From the NCBI GenBank assembly GCA_942492055.1, contig CALODP010000023.1, positions 186,001-250,000 of the forward strand: 64,000 bases of DNA, read 5' to 3'. Position numbers and translations under genes: made by a program. The notes beneath the pieces were generated by a model. That model was given only the letters and a program-made list of their open reading frames with translations. It searched no databases and was not told the origin of the DNA. The DNA comes from CALODP01 sp942492055. GTDB taxonomy: Bacteria; Bacteroidota; Ignavibacteria; Ignavibacteriales; Melioribacteraceae. Positions 45,878-55,200 of this stretch are shown here, piece by piece; position 1 is the first letter of the stretch; each line of letters starts with the position of its first letter.

Positions 45878-47152
45878 ATGAAAAAAACATGGTATTTTCT
45901 TCTCTTTTCTTTCTTCGTGAATTCTATTTTTGCGCAGGTAGGAACATTACAATTTGTTTCTCATAGTCAATCCAAGGAATTGATGGCTTCAGGAGATATT
46001 GGAGCGGCTAAATACGTTGATGATCCTTCAGGGTTCTATCAAAATCCTGCTATGCTGGGGCAGCGTGCTTTTACTAAAAGTGTCGCATTCTCTTTAATGC
46101 CGACCAAAGTGGCATATCGGGGGTTTGCTGATTCCAAATTTTCCAATTATTCTGCGGTTGCCGGTCATTCATTTAATCTTTTCAACACTCAATTTGCAGT
46201 TGGATTTGGATATATTCACCATAAATTGGAATGGGAAGATGGATTCTGTTTTAGAATTGGAGATAATCCTTATCATGAATACGGAGGGTACGAGTCTTTC
46301 GACTGTTATGGGCTATCTTTGGCTACGGATCTAAAATATTTGAAATTGAGTTTAGGAATTTCTTATAAAGATATTGTGAGGAAAAGAATTTCTCATATAT
46401 CATCTGCTATAACTACCGTAACTTCCGAAACAGATAATGCCGGTTGTTTAGATTACGGAGTAATGGCATACTCCGAATTGAGAAATATTCTTTTTCCTAA
46501 TCTAAAGTTTGATGTTAGTAGAAATTCGGATCTTGTTCCATTAGCTAATATCACTTTGGGATATTCAGCACTAAATGTTGGTCCCAGAATTAGATACACA
46601 GATAGCAATGATTCTGACCCGTTACCCCGTATGGAAAAACTAGGTTATACTTTTGATTTCGGATTTGATTACGAAACCGAAGGTTTGAAGATTAATTTTA
46701 TCACATATTCATTTTCCGCTGAAGTAGAGAATCTACTTGTTAAGTATGTTCCCTCTGAAGCGACAATAGGTGAGCATCCTATTATGAAACCAACTTACCA
46801 GAACATGTTGAGTGATATCAAAATTTGGGATAATCTGATATGTTTGAATTCATCTTCTTCAGTTTTTGTAAGAAAGGCTCATTCTGTTACTTTGTTTGAT
46901 TCTTTTATTGTTACAAGTGGTCGATACACTGAATACTATAATAACGCAATCAGAAAGACATCCGGTTTCGGCTTTACTACTAATGGCCTCTTTAAGTTAT
47001 TGGATAAATATGTAGATAATAATATGGTCAATTTTATTACAAAGCATATGGAAGTCAAATATTTCTCTGCAGATTATGAAGTGTACAAATCGATTAATAC
47101 AAAACCATCCGGAATTACAGTTTCATTCAAAAATCTTGAGCTGGGATTATAG
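45878..47152 (+). CDS. PorV/PorQ-like outer-membrane protein, copy 2
   Basis: 424 residues, tandem paralogue of the previous gene: S-K-E-L-M-A-S-G-D-I-G-A-A-K-Y-V-D-D then F-Y-Q-N-P-A-M-L-G-Q, L-G-Y-S-A-L-N-V-G, K-L-G-Y-T-F-D-F-G and K-I-W-D-N-L-I-C-L-N all recur at matching positions, although overall identity looks moderate, so the duplication is old. Signal peptide about 1-19. Predicted outer-membrane barrel. Ends in a terminator shared with the next, convergent gene. Confidence 0.75.
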   Translation: MKKTWYFLLFSFFVNSIFAQVGTLQFVSHSQSKELMASGDIGAAKYVDDPSGFYQNPAMLGQRAFTKSVAFSLMPTKVAYRGFADSKFSNYSAVAGHSFNLFNTQFAVGFGYIHHKLEWEDGFCFRIGDNPYHEYGGYESFDCYGLSLATDLKYLKLSLGISYKDIVRKRISHISSAITTVTSETDNAGCLDYGVMAYSELRNILFPNLKFDVSRNSDLVPLANITLGYSALNVGPRIRYTDSNDSDPLPRMEKLGYTFDFGFDYETEGLKINFITYSFSAEVENLLVKYVPSEATIGEHPIMKPTYQNMLSDIKIWDNLICLNSSSSVFVRKAHSVTLFDSFIVTSGRYTEYYNNAIRKTSGFGFTTNGLFKLLDKYVDNNMVNFITKHMEVKYFSADYEVYKSINTKPSGITVSFKNLELGL

Positions 47153-47160
47153 TTTTTCAT

Positions 47161-47200
47161 CCTGAGTAGGAAGAGAGGCTTCCTACTCAGGAATAGATTA
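47161..47200. terminator. Bidirectional terminator
   Basis: Perfect 13-bp stem (47161-47173 with 47179-47191) and 5-base loop between convergent genes; T-rich on the plus strand side at 47198-47204 and A-rich on the other side at 47152-47158. Confidence 0.85.
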
Positions 47201-47203
47201 TTT

Positions 47204-47572
47204 TTACTGAAGCTTAGCTTTTCCGTAAAAACGGAGCGCCATTCTGATAAATCCCGCGATAATAAAAATAACCAAGCCGAATATTGTAGTTGTCAGAGCT
47301 TCGCTAAGTCCCATCCATATTATCGGTGGCGAAATTTCGCTTGCTCTGCTTATTGCCCTAAAGGCGTTGTAGAGGCCGGTTAAGGAGCCTAATATTCCGA
47401 TGGCTGCGGAGATTCCTCCCAACCATACGATCGAGTCGAAATTAAAGACTTTTCCTCCTTCTTCCGTACCGACTACGTCGATCCCTTTTCTGATTGCCTG
47501 ACCGATGATTGCCAGCAACATTATCAATAATATCCACATAAAAGGTCCGCCTTGCATAAAAAACTGTACCAT
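47204..47572 (-). CDS. Small MotA/TolQ/ExbB-type proton channel protein
   Basis: 122 residues, shorter than ExbB or TolQ. Helix 1 about 8-26, then I-V-W-L-G-G-I-S-A-A-I-G-I-L-G-S-L-T-G-L-Y-N-A-F, then M-G-L-S-E-A-L-T-T-T-I-F-G-L-V-I-F-I-I-A, which is the MotA/TolQ/ExbB signature pair. Only the channel part is present, with no N-terminal periplasmic region and no ExbD/TolR partner beside it. Inner membrane. It may work with partners encoded elsewhere. Confidence 0.8.
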   Translation of the reverse strand: MVQFFMQGGPFMWILLIMLLAIIGQAIRKGIDVVGTEEGGKVFNFDSIVWLGGISAAIGILGSLTGLYNAFRAISRASEISPPIIWMGLSEALTTTIFGLVIFIIAGFIRMALRFYGKAKLQ

Positions 47573-47621
47573 TTTCCCCTCCGAGGTTTGTTTGTGTTTG
47601 GTTTTGTTTTCTTCCGAAACT

Positions 47622-47664
47622 AATACGGATTTCCGGTAGATATCCTTGCAATCCGTATTTTTTT
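47622..47664 (+). terminator. Terminator-like hairpin in the lytS leader region
   Basis: Perfect 10-bp inverted repeat (47622-47631 with 47650-47659), 18-base loop, run of T at 47658-47664. It lies between the divergent MotA/TolQ gene and the kinase gene, with no upstream plus-strand gene to terminate, so it might be an attenuator or end a small transcript. The 307-bp gap holds nothing else seen. Confidence 0.4.
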
Positions 47665-47879
47665 GTTTCCTCGATTACAAGATATTCCTATTTTCCATTC
47701 GGATTTGATTATATCGACGAAATGCCTTTATGGAGGAGGATACTACCTTCCTTTGGGGACAGAGGTCATTCGGCATTACTTTCTCGTTGTTCGGGGAGTT
47801 GCCTTGGCGCTTCGTCGATATTACAAATTATTGATCCCGACATTCACGATTATTCCGGAGAGAATATTACGAGTGGATA

Positions 47880-48956
47880 ATGACAAGATTATTTAATAAA
47901 CCAAAAAGATTTCCGAAAGCATCCTTAGTCCTTCTGCATATCGGGGGATGGATTGCGGTTGTGCTATTCTATACTTTTCTCTACGGAAGGTTTTCCGAGA
48001 ACTATACCGGAACTTTTGCCCATATGATAATTACTCTTCCGGCATATATTTTCCCGACTTATTTCACACTCTATCTTCTGATTCCGAAGTATTTGTTGCG
48101 CAAAAACTATAAATCATTCTTTTTTGCCGCTTACTATCTGATTTTGGGTGTGGCTTTCTATGAGTTGCTGATCATCTTTATGATGATTATTCTTCCCGCC
48201 GATTCTATCCCGTTTTACGACGGCGCAAGGATGAATAGTCTCGCCTTCGATGTCCTTCTTCGGGTGGTGGGGGTGTTTGTCGTGGTTTTTCTCGCTTCCA
48301 TTATCAAATTGCTAAAGCATTCCTACGATACGGAAAAAATAACCGGTGAACTGGCGAAGGAAAAACTTGAGGCGGAACTCAGATTCCTGAAGTCGCAGGT
48401 GCATCCCCATTTTCTTTTTAATACATTGAATAATCTTTACGCCCTTACCCTCAAAAAGTCGGACGATGCCCCCGAGGTTGTTCTTAAGCTCTCGGAGTTG
48501 CTCGATTTTATGCTCTATCAGTGCGAAGAAGATCTTATTCCGATTGAAAAAGAGATTGAATTGATAGAAAATTATATTACATTGGAAAAGCTCAGATACG
48601 GTGAGAGGTTGAAATTCTCCTTTGAGAAAGAGATTTCGGAAGGGGAGATGAAAATTGCTCCTTTGCTTCTGTTGCCCTTTGTGGAGAATGCTTTTAAGCA
48701 CGGACCTGGAAAGGTGCCGGATCAGTGTGAAATCGAAATTATTCTCAAATGCGAAAGGGGAATACTCCGCTTTTCCGTTTCTAACGATTGCTTACGTAAA
48801 AAAGAGTCTATCCGAAAAGGGGAAAACGGAAGCCTCGGTTTGAAGAATATCAGGCAACGGCTCGATCTTATTTATCGGGAGGAATATGAATTGGATATTT
48901 CCGAAATAGATGGAAAATTCTCCGTAAATCTTATGCTGAAAAACAAAAAAGGATAA
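47880..48956 (+). CDS. LytS-type sensor histidine kinase
   Basis: 358 residues. Four membrane helices in residues 15-145, then a coiled-coil (K-I-T-G-E-L-A-K-E-K-L-E-A-E-L) leading into the His_kinase (PF06580) motif Q-V-H-P-H-F-L-F-N-T-L-N-N-L-Y with His175 as likely phospho-acceptor. HATPase: P-F-V-E-N-A-F-K-H-G and G-L-G-L-like G-S-L-G-L-K-N-I-R-Q-R-L. Paired with the LytTR regulator 7 bp downstream. Signal unknown. Confidence 0.93.
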   Translation: MTRLFNKPKRFPKASLVLLHIGGWIAVVLFYTFLYGRFSENYTGTFAHMIITLPAYIFPTYFTLYLLIPKYLLRKNYKSFFFAAYYLILGVAFYELLIIFMMIILPADSIPFYDGARMNSLAFDVLLRVVGVFVVVFLASIIKLLKHSYDTEKITGELAKEKLEAELRFLKSQVHPHFLFNTLNNLYALTLKKSDDAPEVVLKLSELLDFMLYQCEEDLIPIEKEIELIENYITLEKLRYGERLKFSFEKEISEGEMKIAPLLLLPFVENAFKHGPGKVPDQCEIEIILKCERGILRFSVSNDCLRKKESIRKGENGSLGLKNIRQRLDLIYREEYELDISEIDGKFSVNLMLKNKKG

Positions 48957-48963
48957 TAGCCGG

Positions 48964-49686
48964 ATGAAAATCAAAGCTATATTGGTTGACGACGAGCCTT
49001 TGGCGCTGGAAGTTTTGGAATCCCACATCGCGAAGATCGATAATATTGAGGTCGCGGCAAAATGCAATAACGGAATTGAGGCTTTCGAGAGGCTAAGGAA
49101 AGAGAGATTCGATCTGATGTTTCTCGATATTCAGATGCCGGAGCTAAGCGGTATAGAGCTTTTGAAAACATTAACCGATCCGCCGAAGGTAATTTTTACA
49201 ACCGCCCATAGAAAATACGCAATCGAGGGGTACGAACTGGATGTGGTTGATTATCTTTTGAAGCCAATCTCCTTTGGCCGCTTTATGAAAAGCATCGAGA
49301 AATATTATAAACTCCGGTCGAATGAAAAGAATACCGTAAGTATGTCGGCGGAATCATCCGTTGCGGAAGAGCCATTCGTTTACGTAAAAGATGATAAGAA
49401 ACTCTTTAAAGTTTTTCTGAAGGATATTATTTTCATCGAAAGCATGAAAGATTATCTGAAAATCCATACCGAAAATGGGAACTACGTTACCAAAGAGACC
49501 ATAAGCCATTTCGAGGAGATTCTTCCCGAGGATCGTTTTTTGCGCATCCATCGTTCCTATATCGTTTCCGTGGATCGGATTACGGCTATAACAACTTCTT
49601 CTATTGAGATCGGCAAAAAGGAGCTTACGATAGGGAGGAGCTATAAACAAAGCGTAACCCGCTCACTCAATTGCGGATATCATTAG
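48964..49686 (+). CDS. LytTR-family response regulator
   Basis: 240 residues. Receiver domain 1-120 with D-D-E-P, phosphorylation site Asp55 in M-F-L-D-I-Q-M-P-E, and K at L-L-K-P-I. LytTR DNA-binding domain about 138-240: V-K-D-D-K-K-L-F-K-V, I-E-S-M-K-D-Y-L-K-I-H, F-L-R-I-H-R-S-Y-I-V and L-T-I-G-R-S-Y. Partner of the kinase just upstream. Downstream lies only the 21-nt array, which might even contain its binding sites, though that is speculation. Confidence 0.94.
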   Translation: MKIKAILVDDEPLALEVLESHIAKIDNIEVAAKCNNGIEAFERLRKERFDLMFLDIQMPELSGIELLKTLTDPPKVIFTTAHRKYAIEGYELDVVDYLLKPISFGRFMKSIEKYYKLRSNEKNTVSMSAESSVAEEPFVYVKDDKKLFKVFLKDIIFIESMKDYLKIHTENGNYVTKETISHFEEILPEDRFLRIHRSYIVSVDRITAITTSSIEIGKKELTIGRSYKQSVTRSLNCGYH

Positions 49687-49739
49687 AATACCTTCGAAAT
49701 CGGGAATAATCCTTTCGGGATTGTAAAAATCCGGTGAGG

Positions 49740-50254
49740 ATATCTTTGATTTTGCATATTTTCGAAACAATATCATAATACCGCTCAAATTTCTTTGGAC
49801 AATAAATCCGTATTCCTTTCCGATAAATATCCGGACCGTAAAAACTATCCCAAATATCATTGCACAGCTCGTCCGAATAAGTGCGTTACTCATCGGAAGC
49901 AGTGCGCTGCTCATTTACCGCGATGCGCTACTCGTCAGAAATGGTGCGCTGCTCGTCGGAAAAGGTGCGTTATACATCGGAATTGATGCGTTGGTTGTTA
50001 GAATTGGTGCGCTACTAATTTTTTTTATTTCGATACACTCCGGAACTATTTCAATGAGGTTCGGAACTATTTCGTTAACCAATCGAACTATTTCGATGCG
50101 GATTAGAATTATTTCGTTACAGTTAAGAACTATTTCGATAATCGGAAGAAGAATTACAAAGAGCTTCGGAGCAGTATTGATCAGTATTTTTCTTAAAATA
50201 ATGAGAATCGCAACAAAATTTTCTTTCAGCGCAACAGAGTGGATATATAGCGCA
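49740..50254. repeat. Degenerate tandem array with exact 21-nt period, left part
   Basis: From about 49872 to 50254 the DNA divides into successive 21-nt units with no indels; weaker units reach back to about 49740. One group reads a-a-n-n-g-g-T-G-C-G-C-T-A-C-T-C-g-t-c-g-g (about 49877-50023), the next A-A-C-T-A-T-T-T-C-G-n-T followed by nine variable bases (about 50024-50170). Units start with A-A and end in G-G, C-G or A-G. Because 21 is a multiple of 3, frames through it show a false heptad repeat. No spacers. Confidence 0.75.
50247..50254 (+). repeat. Target-site duplication, left copy
   Basis: Eight bases A-T-A-G-C-G-C-A, repeated exactly at 51572-51579 on the other side of the element. 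Confidence 0.9.
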
Positions 50255-51571
50255 GGTAGTGTCTCAAAAAGTGTGTAAATAAAAAAAACACTATATTCGC
50301 ACAAAAAAAAGGAGACACCATGGAAAAAGGGAATAAAGAAGAATTGAAAGGATTACTAAAGAAAGAACTAAAAGGAAAAGATGTACATAGTTTTTTTGAC
50401 GAGTTATATAAGGAAACCATAGAAACTCTGTTAGAAGCAGAAATGGATGAACATCTGGGCTATGAGAAGTACCAAAAGAGAGAAGAAGAAGGAAAAGAAA
50501 ACAGTAGGAACGGCAATAAAGCCAAGCTAGTAAAGACTAAAAACGGGGAATACAGCATAGAAGTACCGCGAGATAGGAATGGGAGTTTCACCCCAAAACT
50601 AGTCCCGAAGCGAAAGAAAGTAATAGATATGATAGAAGAAAAGATACTGTTATTGTACAGCAAAGGAATGAGCGTAAGAGACATACAAGAGAGTATAGAA
50701 GACATATATGGGGTGAAGATAGATAAAAGCTCGATATCGAGAATGACCGATAAAATATTACCGAAAATAGAAGAATGGAGGAACAGACCACTGGACAAAT
50801 TATATTATATCGTCTGGATGGACGCCCTCCATATAAAGATAAGAGAGAACTACAGATTAGCAGACAAAACAATAAACATAGCCATCGGCTTAAACAGCGA
50901 AGGGCGCAAGGAAGTATTAGGCCTATGGCTAAGCAAAGAAGAATCCTCATCCTACTGGTATGAAGTATTAACAGACCTAAAATCAAGAGGAGTAAAAGAC
51001 ATCCTAATAAGCTCAACAGACAATCTGAAGGGATTTACGGATGTAATCAAGAAAACATTCACAAAAACCGTAACTCAAGTCTGTGTGCTACATCAAATAC
51101 GCAACACACTAAGATACGTAGCCTATAAGGATAGAAAGCTTTTTACTATAGATCTGAAGAATGTTTATGAAGCTCCGAACAAAGAAGCCGGAGAAAAGGC
51201 ACTCGAAGAATTAAGAGAGAAATGGGGAAGCAAATATAGGATGCCAATCAACTCATGGTTTACAAATTGGGAGAATCTATCGAACTATTTTGATTATCCC
51301 GTTGAAATAAGAAAGCTCATTTATACTACAAATATTATAGAGAATCTAAATAAGAACATTAGAAAATACACAAAGAATAAGACCCAATTCCCAACCGATG
51401 AAGCTGCCATTAAAGCTGTTTATTTGGCATGTAGAAACGTAGAAAGAGCTTGGACTAAACCTATAGCCGGATGGGGTTTTATTTTAAATCAATTTAAGGA
51501 TATATTTGCCGAGAGATTAGAAAACTAGTATTCACTTATTTTCGAATGTACACACTTTTTGAGACACTACC
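50255..51571 (+). mobile_element. Complete IS256-family insertion sequence
   Basis: 1317 bp bounded by perfect 23-bp terminal inverted repeats (50255-50277 and 51549-51571) and flanked by an 8-bp target duplication, as expected for IS256. Carries a single intact transposase gene. Perfect ends and target copies suggest recent insertion. Only one copy is present in this window. Confidence 0.96.
50320..51528 (+). CDS. IS256-family transposase (mutator type)
   Basis: 402 residues, the normal length. N-terminal E-A-E-M-D-E-H-L-G-Y-E-K-Y and R-N-G-N then I-E-V-P-R-D-R-N-G-S-F-T-P are the standard N-terminal blocks. DDE residues: Asp in Y-I-V-W-M-D-A-L-H-I-K, Asp in S-S-T-D-N-L-K-G-F and Glu in C-R-N-V-E-R-A-W-T. 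G-G-A-G-A ribosome site before ATG. Adenine-rich codon use (A-T-A for Ile, A-G-A for Arg) stands out against the neighbours, in line with acquisition. Confidence 0.97.
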   Translation: MEKGNKEELKGLLKKELKGKDVHSFFDELYKETIETLLEAEMDEHLGYEKYQKREEEGKENSRNGNKAKLVKTKNGEYSIEVPRDRNGSFTPKLVPKRKKVIDMIEEKILLLYSKGMSVRDIQESIEDIYGVKIDKSSISRMTDKILPKIEEWRNRPLDKLYYIVWMDALHIKIRENYRLADKTINIAIGLNSEGRKEVLGLWLSKEESSSYWYEVLTDLKSRGVKDILISSTDNLKGFTDVIKKTFTKTVTQVCVLHQIRNTLRYVAYKDRKLFTIDLKNVYEAPNKEAGEKALEELREKWGSKYRMPINSWFTNWENLSNYFDYPVEIRKLIYTTNIIENLNKNIRKYTKNKTQFPTDEAAIKAVYLACRNVERAWTKPIAGWGFILNQFKDIFAERLEN

Positions 51572-51790
51572 ATAGCGCATAAAAGGAGATAAGTAGCGCA
51601 ACAGATAGGGAGTTAAGTGAAATACTTGCCGGAGGTAATGAAACAGATAAATAGATCTTCGAAATAAGAATGCATAGTAATGAATATTGTTTAGTGATTA
51701 AAGAAATGAATTATTTGTCCATCCGTATTGTTCCGATCAAAAGGGAGATGGTATTAGGGGTTAATCGCATAGGATTAAAGACTATTTAAA
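51572..51790. repeat. 21-nt array, right part, and second target copy
   Basis: Starts with the second copy of the target duplication (51572-51579). If the element and one target copy are removed, the unit ending t-a-g-c-g-c at 50253 continues into a next 21-nt unit ending t-a-g-c-g-c, and about nine more 21-nt units follow without indels to about 51785 (several end in a-a-t-g-a or t-c-g-a). So the insertion split one array. Confidence 0.7.
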
Positions 51791-52209
51791 TAGAACGAGC
51801 GAGAATTCGAGAGAAGAGAAGCATAAATATTAGAAAATTCGGAATATTATAAAAAATGCGGAAGGAAAAGTAAAAGAATTAGTGGAAAAAGAATATATAT
51901 GTAAAGTATAGAAATATATCGGGAATGCGATATCTTTATTTTCTTCTTGAAAAATCGTATATTTAGGAGTTTTTATTTCGCCAATTATTCCCTTGCTCGT
52001 CTCTTATTTCCTAAATATAAGATAGGGCGACAAGAATTTTCCAATAAATTAGAGATTATTCTTTTATTAAATAAAATAAAAGAGGTAAATCCCCTAAAAA
52101 ATAAAGGAGATACCACAATCTTTTAAGTGGCTTAATTTTTGATAAATTACCACGAAGTTCGAGGGGAAGTAAACAAATCTCTTAATAAAATAAAATTGAG
52201 GTACTTTAA
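51791..52209. other. AT-rich leader region of the pyruvate oxidoreductase gene
   Basis: No gene. Very AT-rich, with several A-A-A-T-A-A-A runs near 52060-52110. Probably contains the promoter of the strongly expressed gene that follows, but no convincing -7/-33 pair can be chosen by eye. Confidence 0.4.
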
Positions 52210-55200
52210 ATGAGTAGAAAAATGATCACTATTGACGGTAATGATGCCGCCTCTCATGTGGCGTTTAACGCTTCTGAGGTTATAGCGATTTACCCGATCA
52301 CTCCATCCTCAGGTATGGGCGAGCTATCCGATGCCTGGGCTGCTCAAGGCAAAACAAACGTATGGGGCACAGTTCCTCACGTTGCCGAAATGCAGTCTGA
52401 AGGTGGTGCGGCTGGCGCGGTTCACGGATCACTCCAAAGCGGCGCACTGACAACCACTTTCACAGCCTCCCAAGGCCTTCTTCTTATGATCCCTAACATG
52501 TATAAAATTGCCGGCGAATTAACACCTACAGTATTTCATGTTACTGCACGTTCTCTTGCCGCACAGGCATTATCGATTTTCGGTGATCATGGTGACGTTA
52601 TGGCTGCACGCCAGACAGGTTTTGCTTTCTTGGCTTCCGGCTCAGTCCAAGAAGTAATGGATATGGCATGTGTTGCTCACGCTGCTACTTTAGAAGCTCG
52701 TATTCCTTTCGTACACTTTTTCGATGGTTTCAGAACATCACATGAAATCAACAAAATCGAGCAATTGTCGAAAGAAGATATTAAATCAATGTTGGATGAC
52801 GAATTGGTAAAAGCTCACAGAGAAAGAGCACTTAGCCCGGATCATCCGATAATCAGAGGTACTGCTCAGAATCCTGATGTTTACTTCCAGGGTAGAGAAA
52901 CTGTAAATAAATTTTACGATGCTTGTCCTGAAATCGTTCAGAAAATGATGGACAAATTAGCAAAAATGACCGGCAGACAATATAACCTATTCGATTACTA
53001 CGGAGCAGAAGATGCAGAAAGAGTAATTGTAATGATGGGTTCCGGCGCAGAAGCTGCCGAAGAAACTGTTAAATATATGACAGAGAAATTGGGTGAGAAA
53101 GTTGGTGTATTGAAAGTAAGATTATACAGACCTTTCTCAATCAAACATTTTGTTGCCACTCTTCCTAAAACAGTTAAGAAAATTTCTGTTCTAGATAGAA
53201 CAAAAGAGCCAGGCGCAAGTGGCGAGCCATTATACTTAGACGTTGTTACAGCAATCACCGAATTGATGGGTAGCGAAGAGAAACCTTTTGAAACTATGCC
53301 AAAAATAGTTGGTGGCCGTTATGGTCTTTCTTCAAAAGAATTTACTCCTGCAATGGTAAAAGGTGTTTTTGACGACTTGAAAAAAGATGCTCCGAAAAAT
53401 CACTTCACTGTTGGTATCGTTGATGACGTTACAAATACAAGTTTGGATTATGAAAAATCCTTCTTGACAGCAGGTATGGATGTATTCCGTGGTATGTTCT
53501 ACGGTTTGGGTTCGGATGGTACAGTTGGCGCTAACAAGAACTCAATCAAGATTATCGGTGAAGAGACTGAAAACTACGCACAGGGTTATTTCGTATATGA
53601 CTCAAAGAAATCCGGTTCAACTACTGTTTCTCACTTGAGATTCGGAAAGAACCCAATCAAATCTACATATTTGATTCAGAAAGCTAGCTTTATCGGTTGC
53701 CACCAGTTCAATTTGATCGAGAAATTCGATGTATTGGAAAACATAGAAGAAGGTGGTACTTTCTTATTGAACAGTCCTTATTCCACAGAAGAAGTTTGGG
53801 ATAAATTGCCTAAGAAAGTTCAGGAAGCTATTGTCGGTAAGAAATTGAAATTTTATGTTATTGATGGTTACGCTGTTGGTAAAGCTACCGGAATGGGTAC
53901 CAGAATCAACACAATCATGCAGACATGTTTCTTCGCTATTTCCGGAATTCTACCGAAAGAAGAAGCTATTGCTAAGATTAAAGAAGCTATCAAGAAAACA
54001 TACAGCAAGAAGGGTGAAGAAATTGTTAAGAAAAACTACATTGCTGTTGATGAAACTTTGGCTCACTTGCATGAAATCAATGTTCCTGAATCCGCTACAA
54101 GTTCAATAGAACTTCCTCCGATCGTTTCCGATAAAGCTCCTGATTTTGTAAAGGATGTTCTCGGAAAAATGATGGCCGGTAAAGGTGACGATCTTCCAGT
54201 AAGCGCAATGCCAGTTGACGGTACATTCCCTAGCGCAACAACACAATGGGAAAAACGTAACGTCGCTTTGGATGTTCCTGCTTGGGAAGCTGATACATGT
54301 ATTCAGTGCGGAAAATGCGCAATGTCATGTCCTCACGCGGCAATCCGTGTAAAAGTTTACGACACAGAACTTGCTGAAAAAGCTCCTGCAACATTCAAGT
54401 ATACGGAAGCAAAAGGTAAGGAATTTGCCGGTAAGGCATATACAATCCAGGTAGCAGTAGAAGACTGTACAGGATGCGGCCTTTGCGTTGATATCTGTCC
54501 TGCTAAGAGCAAAGAAGATACAAGCAAGAAAGCAATCAACATGGTATCTCAGTTGCCAATAAGAGAATCAGAAAGAGCAAACTGGGATTTCTTCTTGGAA
54601 ATACCTGAATATGACAGAAAAGAACTTAAATTAAATACGGTAAAAGGTAGCCAGTTGTTGCAGCCATTGTTCGAGTTCTCCGGAGCTTGCGCTGGTTGTG
54701 GTGAAACTGCTTATGTTAAATTATTGTCACAGTTATTCGGTGACAGAGCTGTAATCGCTAACGCTACAGGTTGTTCCTCAATCTACGGTGGTAACCTTCC
54801 TACAACTCCTTGGGCTAAGAACAAGGAAGGAAGAGGTCCTGCATGGTCGAACTCATTGTTCGAAGATAACGCAGAGTTTGGTTTCGGTATGAGATTAGCA
54901 ATTGACAAACATAGCGAATATGCCAGAGAACTTGTAACTAAAGTTGCCGATAAATTGGACAAAGAACTTGTCGAAGGTATCATGACAGCAGTTCAGGTTA
55001 ACGAAGCTGATATCGAAGCTCAGAGAGAAAGAGTTGCAAAACTAAAAGAAGCTTTGGTTGGTATTGAAGGTGACGACGCAAAACAACTTGCTTCCGTTGC
55101 AGATTACTTAGTTAAAAAATCCGTTTGGATACTTGGTGGTGACGGATGGGCTTATGATATCGGTTACGGCGGATTGGATCACGTTCTTGCTTCCGGCAGA

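Noticed and set aside
49795..50278. Frames with a heptad pattern (I-S-M-R-I type) over the 21-nt array
   Set aside because: The heptad follows automatically from a 21-nt period; the frame is interrupted and runs into the insertion sequence, and the opposite strand shows equally repetitive frames.
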